Part shown: one piece after another, positions 1-4,936 of the stretch | Numbering within the stretch: the first letter of the stretch is position 1 | Layout of the letters: each line of letters opens with the position of its first letter | Assembly: GCA_037131655.1 (NCBI GenBank) | Contig: JBAXQP010000160.1 | Span: forward strand, 1 to 6,443 | Source of the DNA: a bacterium | GTDB lineage: Bacteria; Armatimonadota; Fimbriimonadia; Fimbriimonadales; JBAXQP01 | Length of the DNA: 6,443 nt | Direction of reading: 5' to 3' | Translations under genes and position numbers: made by a program | The notes under the pieces: model-generated | The model's database searches: none | What the model saw: only the letters and a program-made list of their open reading frames with translations | What the model was told of the DNA's origin: nothing

Positions 1-596
1 ACCATATTGGCGACATCTTCACACTTGTCGGTTGCTATCTCGATCCGATCGTAAATTTCTTTCCATTTTATAACCATTATCGGATCGTCACAAGGCGTAT
101 TAAAAAGGTCCCCTAATGCTTGTCGAAAAGCCTTATCACTCACATTCTCCAGTCGGTGAATTGTTACGAGCACATCATGGATTGCCGCTCGGTTGGCTTT
201 GCTGGAGAGGCTTTGTACTGCTTTAACCGTTGCGTCGGTAATTTGAACCAAAAGATTGATCAAAGGCACTAAGTCCGGACGAGCTGTCTTTAATTGATAG
301 AGCACAGCCCTTGCAGCGCCGGCTTCTATGTGGTCGGTGATGTCATCAAGCGCTCCGGATAGCGAACGTAAATCCTCTTTATCAAGTGGGGTAACAAAAG
401 TCGCGTCAACTTTGTTGGCAAGTTGGTGGGTTAATTCATCGCCTTCATGCTCAATCTGCTCGATAAGACAGACGTGATCGTTTAGATGTTCGAAGTCTTG
501 TGCCAAAGCAAGAAAGGCAAGTGCGGCTCGATGAGCTGTTACTGCTTGCTGTTCTAAGATTTTATAGAACAGGTCTTCTTTCCCGAATTTCTTCAA
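1..596 (-). CDS. DUF47 / PhoU-like phosphate transport regulator, 3' end outside window
   Basis: An open frame reads leftward from a TTG start for 198 codons to the window edge. It is almost entirely helical. The C-terminal part carries the typical DUF47 (PhoU_div) pattern: acidic E-x-E-GDEL around residues 47-55, DKEDL-x8-LDDITDHIEA at 72-92, RLENVSDKAF at 148-157 and WKEIYDRIEIATDKCEDVANM near 178-198. Family members are usually about 200-215 aa, so only the last 10-20 residues are missing. Known family role: cytoplasmic metal-binding PhoU-like protein, commonly encoded beside a PiT-type low-affinity phosphate permease and thought to regulate it; a permease gene just beyond the left edge is therefore expected but not seen. 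TTG is chosen because an AAGGAG lies 8 nt upstream and no ATG or GTG occurs in frame back to the stop at 651-653. Expression may be separate from the peptidase genes, given the 152-bp gap. Confidence 0.88.
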   Translation of the reverse strand, partial: MKKFGKEDLFYKILEQQAVTAHRAALAFLALAQDFEHLNDHVCLIEQIEHEGDELTHQLANKVDATFVTPLDKEDLRSLSGALDDITDHIEAGAARAVLYQLKTARPDLVPLINLLVQITDATVKAVQSLSSKANRAAIHDVLVTIHRLENVSDKAFRQALGDLFNTPCDDPIMVIKWKEIYDRIEIATDKCEDVANM

Positions 597-604
597 TTGT
601 CCGG

Positions 605-610
605 CTCCTT
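605..610 (-). promoter_or_regulatory. Ribosome binding site of the DUF47 gene (TTG start)
   Basis: On the minus strand AAGGAG is followed by an 8-nt spacer and TTG. This is the evidence for the non-ATG start of the gene, which an ATG-only gene call would miss. Confidence 0.8.
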
Positions 611-645
611 GAATAATACTAAATAAATATACAAACGAGAGACTT

Positions 646-662
646 TTGGATCACATGTCCAA
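646..662. repeat. Short inverted repeat upstream of the DUF47 gene
   Basis: TTGGA-N7-TCCAA with a central CATG lies 50 bp ahead of the TTG start. It has the shape of a small operator, but the arms are only 5 bp and could be chance. No convincing -35/-10 pair was found in this gap, so the promoter of the DUF47 gene is not assigned. Confidence 0.2.
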
Positions 663-743
663 TTCCGTCATAGGAAAGCGTTCCAGGGTTATTTTGCCGA
701 TGTTATTTCTAAGTTTACCCGCAGTAATACGGGAAGTTGTAGC

Positions 744-769
744 AGAGACTAATCGTAATGATAGTCTCT
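744..769 (-). other. Hairpin overlapping the stop codon of the downstream M42 gene
   Basis: AGAGACTA (744-751) and TAGTCTCT (762-769) are perfect 8-bp complementary arms around a 10-nt loop. The stop codon TAG (751-749 on the minus strand) lies in one arm. No T-run follows on the minus strand, so it is not a canonical intrinsic terminator. It could stabilise the 3' end of the mRNA or weakly attenuate read-through into the DUF47 gene. Confidence 0.5.
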
Positions 770-1774
770 TGTATGAACATCCTCGACAAATCGCGCCATG
801 AGATCGCTTTGCGCATCCAGATCAGAAGCGCAGACTAACTCATTCACGCTGTGCATATATCTAACTGGTACTGAGACAGTAATAGCGGCTGCTCCTGCCC
901 GAGAACGCTGAATCGCGCCCGCATCCGTGCCACCACGGTTCATCAGTTCCGTTTGATGCGGAATTTTATGTTTGGAAGCAACCTCTCTAAAGTGGTCGAT
1001 CAGTTTAGGATGGCAAATTAAAGAGCCATCGAGGATGCGTATGCTTGGGCCATTGCCCAGTTTTGGCGGGACATCCACTTCATCTGCTCCCGGATAATCA
1101 GTTGCGCCCGTGACATCCATCGCAACGCCAACATCAGGCATAATGGCAAAGGCAGCGGGTCCCGCTCCTCGTGTGCCAATTTCTTCTTGCGCAGTAGCAA
1201 CCGCGTAGACATCCACTTCGGGGTCCTTCAACTTTTTGATCGTGTCAATCAGGCAATAAATCCCCACGCGATCATCCATCGCTTTGCCGACGATATAATT
1301 GCCCAGTTCTTCAATTGGCCGGTCCATGGTAACGATGTCGTATTGCTGAATTTTCGCTTTAGCATCATCGCCCGAAAGGCCGGTATCGATATGAATGCCA
1401 TCAACCGTCGCGGCGCCTTCTTTGTTGGGGAAGATTGCCATCCCGCTGACAGTTCCTTCTTTGCCGGTGATGACCACCTTGCGCCCGTTTACATTCTTCG
1501 CATCAATGCCGCCCATGGGGAAAAGCTTTACAAACCCTTTATCATCGACACTCTTTACCAGAAAGCCGATTTCATCCATATGGGCTGCCAGCATAACGCG
1601 TTTACGCTTGCCTTTCCCTTTGCCCTTTTTGAAAGCAATCACATTGCCCATCACATCGATTGAAATATCATCAACAAAAGGCTTCAATTCTTCAATAACG
1701 ATTGCTCGGACCGCTTCTTCGCGTCCCGCAATCGCTGCCGTCTCACACAACCGCTTCAATAATAAAAAATCCAT
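749..1774 (-). CDS. M42-family metallo-aminopeptidase (TET/glutamyl aminopeptidase-like), second copy
   Basis: This 341-aa protein belongs to peptidase family M42 (FrvX/YsdC/TET; members are often mislabelled endoglucanase M). The family forms large cytosolic oligomers with a di-metal site and removes N-terminal residues from peptides. Expected ligands and catalytic residues are all visible: H65 and D67 in AAHMDEIG, D167 in KAMDDR, E197 (base) and E198 in AQEEIG, D220 in AMDVTG, and H308 in RYMHS; GGTDAGA is at 281-287. Compared with the upstream paralog it is 10 residues shorter because the segment around 111-126 lacks the KPPH-like loop and about ten following residues, reading FPNKEG instead. 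A lysine-rich GKGKGKRKR stretch at 51-59 sits on the loop before the first metal ligand. The ATG has GGAG 6 nt upstream, abutting a hairpin element. It is probably co-transcribed with the paralog 78 bp upstream. Exact substrate preference cannot be told. Confidence 0.93.
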   Translation of the reverse strand: MDFLLLKRLCETAAIAGREEAVRAIVIEELKPFVDDISIDVMGNVIAFKKGKGKGKRKRVMLAAHMDEIGFLVKSVDDKGFVKLFPMGGIDAKNVNGRKVVITGKEGTVSGMAIFPNKEGAATVDGIHIDTGLSGDDAKAKIQQYDIVTMDRPIEELGNYIVGKAMDDRVGIYCLIDTIKKLKDPEVDVYAVATAQEEIGTRGAGPAAFAIMPDVGVAMDVTGATDYPGADEVDVPPKLGNGPSIRILDGSLICHPKLIDHFREVASKHKIPHQTELMNRGGTDAGAIQRSRAGAAAITVSVPVRYMHSVNELVCASDLDAQSDLMARFVEDVHTRDYHYD

Positions 1775-1784
1775 GGTTTTCTCC

Positions 1785-1848
1785 GTAGTGCGTAGTGCGT
1801 ATTACGTATTCTCCGGATTCCGGATACGCAATACCCACTACGCAATAG
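1785..1848. repeat. 64-bp imperfect inverted repeat between the two M42 genes
   Basis: The left arm has GTAGTGC twice, continuing as GTAGTGCGTATTACGTAT (1792-1809). The right arm 1824-1841 reads, reverse-complemented, GTAGTGGGTATTGCGTAT: 16 of 18 positions match. The outer 7 bp (1785-1791 against 1842-1848) match at 6 of 7, and the centre holds two TCCGGA palindromes. The element starts 5 bp after the upstream stop codon and ends directly against the GGAG of the next gene. It would fold into a long hairpin in the peptidase mRNA. The TACG/GTAGTGC style resembles dispersed intergenic repeats of bacteria; whether this genome carries other copies cannot be seen here. Confidence 0.8.
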
Positions 1849-1852
1849 TTCC

Positions 1853-2908
1853 CTAAACGTAACTATAATCCCTCGTATGCGCCTCTTCCAGGTATCTGGC
1901 TAGAAGGTTGACGGCAGCATCCACATCGATGGGGCTGACGGTTTCGTTGACCGTGTGTACATAGCGCGTGGGGATCGAGAGTGTGATGCTCACAACGCCA
2001 CTTTGAGCACGTTGAATTGCGCCCGCATCGGTGCCGCCTCTTGGCAAGAGTTCCATTTGGTGTGTAATCTCTTTGGCCGTGGCGATGTCTTTGAAATGCT
2101 CAACCAATTTTGGATGGCAGATTAAGGAAGAATCCAAAATCTTAATTGCCGCTCCTCCGCCTAATTTAGGCAGGGTATCAGCATCGGGCGCGCCTGGATA
2201 ATCTCCTGTCAAAGTAACGTCGAGTGCGATACCGACATCAGGATTGACGCCAAATGCGGCAGTGGTTGCGCCCCGAAGTCCGACTTCTTCCTGGACAGTG
2301 CCAACCGCATAAACATCGCATTCTAATGCTTCAATATTCTTCATGGCTTCAATCATCACATAAACGCCCACGCGATCGTCCATCGCCTTGCACGCGATAT
2401 TCTCGCCAATTTCCTCACAGGGGCGATCCATCGTGACAATATCACCGACTTGAATCTTCTTCTTAGCCTCATCACCCGATAAGCCCACATCGACGAAGAA
2501 ATTCTCCATCTGCGCTGATTGATTTCTTTCGGCATCAGAAAGCATATGCGCGGGTTTGGTCGCATAGCCAAGAAGACCTTTTATCGGGCCATCTTTGGTG
2601 GTGACTACCACTTGTTGAGCGAACATGTTGCGGGTATCAATTCCGCCGAAGGGGTAGAGGCGGAGGAATCCTTTGTCTTCAATATGCTTAACCATGAACC
2701 CGATTTCGTCCATATGAGCGGCGAGCATCACTTTTCGGCGGGTTCCTTTTCCCGTTCCCTGCTTAAAGGCGATAACGTTGCCCATTGCATCGATTTTAAT
2801 GTCGGTCACATGGGGTTTAAGTTCTTCAATAATAATCGCTCGCACGGCATCTTCTCTGCCGGGAGTTCCTGGGGCTTCACAAAGCCGTTTCAATAAAGCA
2901 AAATTCAT
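1853..2908 (-). CDS. M42-family metallo-aminopeptidase (TET/glutamyl aminopeptidase-like), first copy
   Basis: This 351-aa protein is the promoter-proximal member of the tandem M42 pair and the more canonical one. The di-metal and catalytic residues are in place: H65 and D67 (AAHMDEIG), D177 (KAMDDR), E207/E208 (VQEEVG), D230 (ALDVT) and H318 (RYVHT). GGTDAGA is at 291-297. It also keeps the family's KPPH-type loop as KPAHM (118-122), followed by a longer acidic/polar stretch before DVGLSGDEAK (140-149). M42 enzymes are cytosolic and usually act late in protein breakdown, trimming peptides from larger proteases. The start is secure: AGGAGGT stands 7 nt before the ATG, and a sigma70-like promoter lies 25 nt upstream. 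Both paralogs share long identical runs and the same C-terminal HTRDYxY ending, so the pair arose by duplication; retained active sites imply both are working enzymes, perhaps with different specificity or as mixed oligomers. Confidence 0.95.
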   Translation of the reverse strand: MNFALLKRLCEAPGTPGREDAVRAIIIEELKPHVTDIKIDAMGNVIAFKQGTGKGTRRKVMLAAHMDEIGFMVKHIEDKGFLRLYPFGGIDTRNMFAQQVVVTTKDGPIKGLLGYATKPAHMLSDAERNQSAQMENFFVDVGLSGDEAKKKIQVGDIVTMDRPCEEIGENIACKAMDDRVGVYVMIEAMKNIEALECDVYAVGTVQEEVGLRGATTAAFGVNPDVGIALDVTLTGDYPGAPDADTLPKLGGGAAIKILDSSLICHPKLVEHFKDIATAKEITHQMELLPRGGTDAGAIQRAQSGVVSITLSIPTRYVHTVNETVSPIDVDAAVNLLARYLEEAHTRDYSYV

Positions 2909-2933
2909 GAGTGCAACCTCCTGTAGTCTATCA

Positions 2934-2961
2934 ATTATAGCCGAACCGACCCCCCTGGAAA
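2934..2961 (-). promoter_or_regulatory. Sigma70-type promoter of the M42 pair
   Basis: On the minus strand TTTCCA (2961-2956, 4 of 6 to TTGACA) is separated by 16 nt from a perfect TATAAT (2939-2934). Transcription would begin near 2927, giving a leader of about 18 nt that contains the AGGAGGT site. It is back-to-back with the tRNA promoter. Confidence 0.65.
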
Positions 2962-2993
2962 CACCATTGATAGCATGTTAAAGCAAAGCAACT

Positions 2994-3022
2994 TGATTGT
3001 CAGTTAATCAACAGGCTATAAT
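2994..3022 (+). promoter_or_regulatory. Sigma70-type promoter of tRNA-Pro
   Basis: TTGATT (2994-2999), a 17-nt spacer and a perfect TATAAT (3017-3022) end 12 nt before the tRNA 5' end. The optimal spacing and position make this the tRNA promoter. Both this and the divergent peptidase promoter contain GGCTATAAT. Confidence 0.8.
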
Positions 3023-3034
3023 CTATGCTCACGT

Positions 3035-3109
3035 CGGGGCGTGGCGCAGCTTGGATAGCGCGCCGGCTTTGGGTGCCGGAGGTCGCGAGTTCGAATCTCG
3101 CCGCCCCGA
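3035..3109 (+). tRNA. tRNA-Pro, anticodon UGG
   Basis: A full 75-nt cloverleaf folds: acceptor CGGGGCG/CGCCCCG, D stem GCGC/GCGC, anticodon stem CCGGC/GCCGG with loop TTTGGGT (anticodon TGG at 3070-3072), 5-nt variable loop, and T arm GCGAG-TTCGAAT-CTCGC. The C1-G72 pair and A73 discriminator match bacterial tRNA-Pro identity. The 3' CCA is not encoded (CTT follows A73), so a CCA-adding enzyme must complete it. It is a single-gene transcript with its own promoter and terminator. Confidence 0.97.
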
Positions 3110-3119
3110 CTTGGATTTT

Positions 3120-3152
3120 AAGCCCCTGGGAGATAATCCCAGGGGCTTTTTT
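3120..3152 (+). terminator. Intrinsic terminator of tRNA-Pro
   Basis: A perfect 12-bp stem (AAGCCCCTGGGA, 3120-3131, with TCCCAGGGGCTT, 3137-3148) around the 5-nt loop GATAA is followed by a run of T to 3152. It lies 10 nt after the tRNA. The opposite strand has only a short T-poor tail, so it may also slow transcription leaving the toxin gene from the right, but less efficiently. Confidence 0.95.
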
Positions 3153-3164
3153 GATTGAAGAGGT

Positions 3165-3184
3165 GCAAATGGGGCGACGCACTA
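3165..3184 (+). repeat. Direct repeat, left copy, beside the toxin-antitoxin module
   Basis: GCAAATGGGGCGACGCACTA matches GCAACTGGGGAGACGCACTA at 4179-4198 in 18 of 20 positions. The two copies flank the toxin-antitoxin operon and its control region, 1014 bp apart, in the same orientation. It starts 12 bp after the tRNA terminator. Confidence 0.55.
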
Positions 3185-3224
3185 AAGAAATTAGAATAGA
3201 GAGATGATATGGAGAATTTATCTT

Positions 3225-3731
3225 TTACCACTTTTCCGACAGTTTTCTTATTTGAGCAATCGGCAAGTAAAGGTGTCTTTCACCGTCTTCTAAGCTTTCA
3301 AAACCAAAACGTTTATACCAATCCACAACCGTAGGGTCGAGAGCATCGACTTCTACAGCATGACATCCAATATCACTGTCCGCTACGTTCAATGCTCTTA
3401 AGAGAGCATCGATTAGGAGGGTAGTTCCCAGACCTTGATGTTGGAAATCCTTCCGGATTGCTAAGCGGCCCACCAAGACGATTGGCACTTCATTATATGG
3501 ATGATCCATTGGTTTGGGGAAAAGAGCGCTTTCAACTGCTCCCGCAGCTAAACAGTAATAGCCGAGAACAGTTTTATTGTCATCGGCTATTGCTACAAAT
3601 GTCCGCGTATGCCCACTCTTATTCTGTCGCAAAGCATTATGTAAAAGGAAGTTATCGAGGCTCTGCACACCGCACGAAAACGAAGAACGGTCATGATCTT
3701 TTTCTAATCCCACGATGGACTTAAACTTCAA
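3225..3731 (-). CDS. GNAT acetyltransferase toxin (TacT/AtaT/ItaT-like) of a type II toxin-antitoxin pair
   Basis: This 168-aa GNAT-fold protein matches toxins that acetylate the amino acid on charged tRNAs and so block translation. Visible family marks: F18-x-CG-x3-LD-x-FL near the N-terminus (18-30), the acetyl-CoA loop V87-GRLAI followed by QHQGLG at 97-102 (Q in the first place of the usual R/Q-x-x-G-x-G), and Y139 in WYKRFGFE, the position of the catalytic tyrosine of TacT-type toxins. The start is TTG: GGGGAG lies 7 nt before it, MKFKSI follows in register with the family, and no nearby ATG exists. The gene overlaps the antitoxin gene by 11 nt, so translation is likely coupled, and the weak start would keep the toxin below the antitoxin. 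Which tRNA it modifies cannot be inferred; the neighbouring tRNA-Pro is not evidence of target. Confidence 0.92.
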   Translation of the reverse strand: MKFKSIVGLEKDHDRSSFSCGVQSLDNFLLHNALRQNKSGHTRTFVAIADDNKTVLGYYCLAAGAVESALFPKPMDHPYNEVPIVLVGRLAIRKDFQHQGLGTTLLIDALLRALNVADSDIGCHAVEVDALDPTVVDWYKRFGFESLEDGERHLYLPIAQIRKLSEKW

Positions 3732-4017
3732 TTACTTTCTCCCCGCTCATGACTTTCTTGTAATTATTGGCAGCTTCAATTAGTGTCTGATTTGGCACAG
3801 TATTCTCACTAAGTATCTGCAAAAATTGTTTGGCATGCTCATCACTAAGCACACGTCGGCTCTTCTCTTTTAATACCTCTTGTGCCCTCTCATATATAGC
3901 TTGAACAGCAAACGCTGTTATGGTTATGCCCAGTTCAGCAGAAGCAAGCTCAACAACGCGCTTTACATCCGGAGCTAACCTACACTCAAGTCTTCCCGCT
4001 GCACTTGTAGTCTTCAT
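3721..4017 (-). CDS. DUF1778 ribbon-helix-helix antitoxin (TacA/AtaR-like)
   Basis: This 98-aa protein precedes the GNAT toxin, as in TacAT/AtaRT systems. The N-terminal part (about 8-45: RLECRLAPDVKRVVELAS, then ELGITITAFAVQAIYERA) fits the DUF1778 ribbon-helix-helix DNA-binding fold: a short strand followed by two helices. The C-terminal part contains LSDEHAKQFLQIL (57-69) and PNQTLIEAANNYKK (75-88), the segment that in the family wraps and blocks the acetyltransferase. The ATG has AGAGGG 7 nt upstream. The family represses its own operon as a toxin-antitoxin complex, and matching half-sites occur at 4075-4100. It ends IEV-stop within the first codons of the toxin gene, giving the usual antitoxin-first overlapping operon. 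Confidence 0.92.
   Translation of the reverse strand: MKTTSAAGRLECRLAPDVKRVVELASAELGITITAFAVQAIYERAQEVLKEKSRRVLSDEHAKQFLQILSENTVPNQTLIEAANNYKKVMSGEKVIEV
3739..3744 (-). promoter_or_regulatory. Ribosome binding site of the toxin (TTG start)
   Basis: GGGGAG on the minus strand stands 7 nt before TTG, inside the last codons of the antitoxin gene. This supports the TTG start and translational coupling. Confidence 0.75.
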
Positions 4018-4050
4018 AATGTATCCCTCTCTGTACCTTCACATGTATTG

Positions 4051-4067
4051 TACGGCAAATAGCCGTA
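4051..4067. promoter_or_regulatory. Perfect palindrome in the toxin-antitoxin promoter region
   Basis: TACGGC-AAATA-GCCGTA has perfect 6-bp arms. It overlaps a possible minus-strand -10 box, TACAAT (4052-4047), 30 nt before the antitoxin ATG; no good -35 was found at 17 nt. Protein binding here would cover the promoter. It differs in sequence from the TGGTA half-sites next to it. Confidence 0.45.
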
Positions 4068-4074
4068 TTTTATT

Positions 4075-4100
4075 ACTGGTAATGATACCAGTTCGTGGTA
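4075..4100. promoter_or_regulatory. Probable antitoxin operator: three alternating TGGTA/TACCA half-sites
   Basis: ACTGGTA-ATGA-TACCAGT (4075-4092) is a perfect palindrome with 7-bp arms. The right half-site TACCA then forms a second inverted pair with TGGTA at 4096-4100. Regular alternating half-sites about 9-10 bp apart upstream of a ribbon-helix-helix antitoxin gene are typical of cooperative autorepression, so binding by the DUF1778 protein is inferred. Confidence 0.6.
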
Positions 4101-4178
4101 TAAAACTTCACATAACTTGTTTTAACTATTACCTATGCTTACAGTGGTGGAACCTATAATGAACCTGAAAAAAGATTA

Positions 4179-4198
4179 GCAACTGGGGAGACGCACTA
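4179..4198 (+). repeat. Direct repeat, right copy, beside the toxin-antitoxin module
   Basis: GCAACTGGGGAGACGCACTA is an 18/20 match to 3165-3184. Beyond the 20 bp the two flanks differ completely, so the similarity has sharp limits. It lies at the start of the open frame that continues into the GC-rich segment. Confidence 0.55.
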
Positions 4199-4258
4199 GG
4201 TTTTGGGGACTTTATTGAACGCAGTTATTTGATAGTAATTCTATCCCTCAAGACCTTC

Positions 4259-4492
4259 ATGCGGGTGAAACTGAAGGGCTGCAAACTGGTGACGCTGAAT
4301 TTTTCGCAACCCGCCGGCACCCCTACAAATGGCATCATCCAGAGCGTGGAGGAGGGCAAGTTTTTGCACGTCGAAATGGAAGACTCCGTGCTTCAGGGTT
4401 ACAAGGTCTTCGGTGTCAGCGTCAACAAGGATACCGCAAGAGACATCGGCTGTACGATCCGTGGAGAGGTCAAGGCCTACATCCAGTTCTAG
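4259..4492 (+). pseudogene. GC-rich orphan coding fragment, function unknown
   Basis: A 77-codon frame from ATG (MRVKLKGCKL...) to TAG is not recognised. It is open further upstream, to just after a stop at 4164, with a possible TTG start at 4229. The codons look genuinely coding: 57 of 77 third positions are G or C, against an AT-leaning third position in the ankyrin gene nearby. The peptide is mostly beta-strand-like, with alternating hydrophobic residues (GIIQSVEEGKFLHVEM, YKVFGVSVNKD). No Shine-Dalgarno precedes the ATG or the TTG, and the change from AT-rich to GC-rich sequence occurs near 4250. I read it as the 3' end of a gene cut off on its left and brought in from elsewhere. A real small gene is the alternative. 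The opposite-strand frame (4241-4549) is taken as its shadow. Confidence 0.4.
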
Positions 4493-4532
4493 CAGGAAAT
4501 CCCCCAGGGCATCACCCGTTTGGGCGCCTGGC

Positions 4533-4556
4533 CTATGGACGTGTTTCATTCCATAG
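4533..4556. repeat. Short inverted repeat after the GC-rich fragment
   Basis: CTATGGA (4533-4539) and TCCATAG (4550-4556) are perfect 7-bp arms around a 10-nt loop. No T-run follows, so it is not a clear terminator. It sits between the GC-rich fragment and the IS3 relic and could be part of an element end. Confidence 0.35.
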
Positions 4557-4629
4557 CCGGTAACATAGGGGTCGGATCACGGTAAATGCTTTAAACCCAG
4601 GAAGATAGTTGCAGAGTGAGGGGCATATA

Positions 4630-4754
4630 GGCAGCTCCGCACGAATTCCCGCTTCTCTCATCAGCCTGGCAACACGCCCTTGGTTACAGGCAACCCCATC
4701 CTTGATCCAGGGATCCTGCAGACATGACCAACCAAGATCATTCCTCAGCCTCAA
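4630..4754 (-). pseudogene. Decayed IS3-family transposase (OrfB) fragment
   Basis: The minus strand encodes GVACNQGRVARLMREAGIRA (nt 4697-4638), which closely matches the HTH_21 segment of IS3-family OrfB transposases, whose consensus is of the form GxxxNxKRVxRLMRExGL. The residues on either side do not continue the family: no preceding YGSPRI motif and no DDE catalytic domain follow. The frame stays open from about 4754 to 4533, but only the middle is convincing. This is a short remnant of an insertion sequence, not an active gene. It supports past mobile-element activity next to the toxin-antitoxin module and the GC-rich fragment. Confidence 0.6.
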
Positions 4755-4936
4755 TTAGGGACACCTTTGAATTCGCGATTATTTATAGTTCCTGCAATAA
4801 CTTTGAGCTGGCCGATTGGCGTGTGTGCAGTTAACTTGAAGAAAATTGCCAAAATCCATGATTTCACATAGATGCGTGCAGGATTTTTGTTATGCCATGA
4901 CGAATAGGATAGAAAACGTGTCTTTGGGAGGACTGG
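4755..4936. other. Intergenic stretch upstream of the ankyrin gene
   Basis: Together with 4493-4754 this makes 444 bases without an intact gene. I see no tRNA, no convincing reading frame and no further transposase motif here. It should contain the ankyrin gene's promoter; only a tentative candidate (4877-4906) can be named. Confidence 0.5.
4877..4906 (+). promoter_or_regulatory. Tentative promoter of the ankyrin gene
   Basis: TGCAGGATTTTTG (4877-4889) is followed 11 nt later by CGAATA (4901-4906), 31 nt before the ATG. A weak -10-like TAGGAT overlaps at 4905-4910, but no TTGACA-like box stands at the right distance. The two blocks may be an alternative-sigma promoter, which only recurrence elsewhere in the genome could show. 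Confidence 0.2.

Noticed and set aside
1187..1856. Plus-strand frames of 150 residues or more opposite the M42 gene
   Set aside because: The minus-strand frame has all M42 metal ligands; the plus frames have no recognisable motif and no ribosome binding site.
3120..3152. Attachment site at the tRNA-Pro 3' end
   Set aside because: No second copy of the tRNA 3' end was found in the window; the flanking repeats lie beyond the terminator.
3000..3207. Open frames on both strands across the tRNA-Pro gene, one reading RFELATSGTQSRR
   Set aside because: These are the well-known spurious translations of a tRNA T-arm region; the tRNA, its promoter and its terminator explain the sequence.
3169..3207. 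12-codon frame MGRRTKEIRIER after the tRNA terminator, preceded by GAAGAGGTG
   Set aside because: Too short, no supporting homology that I can name, and its first half is the direct repeat whose other copy does not preserve this frame.
4051..4100. CRISPR-like or tandem array formed by the repeated short palindromes
   Set aside because: Only half-sites of 5-7 bp recur, with no repeats of spacer-separated unit length; an operator is the simpler reading.
4241..4549. Minus-strand 102-aa frame opposite the GC-rich fragment
   Set aside because: It mirrors a forward frame whose third positions are strongly G/C; its composition (many H, L, D) is that of an antisense shadow.
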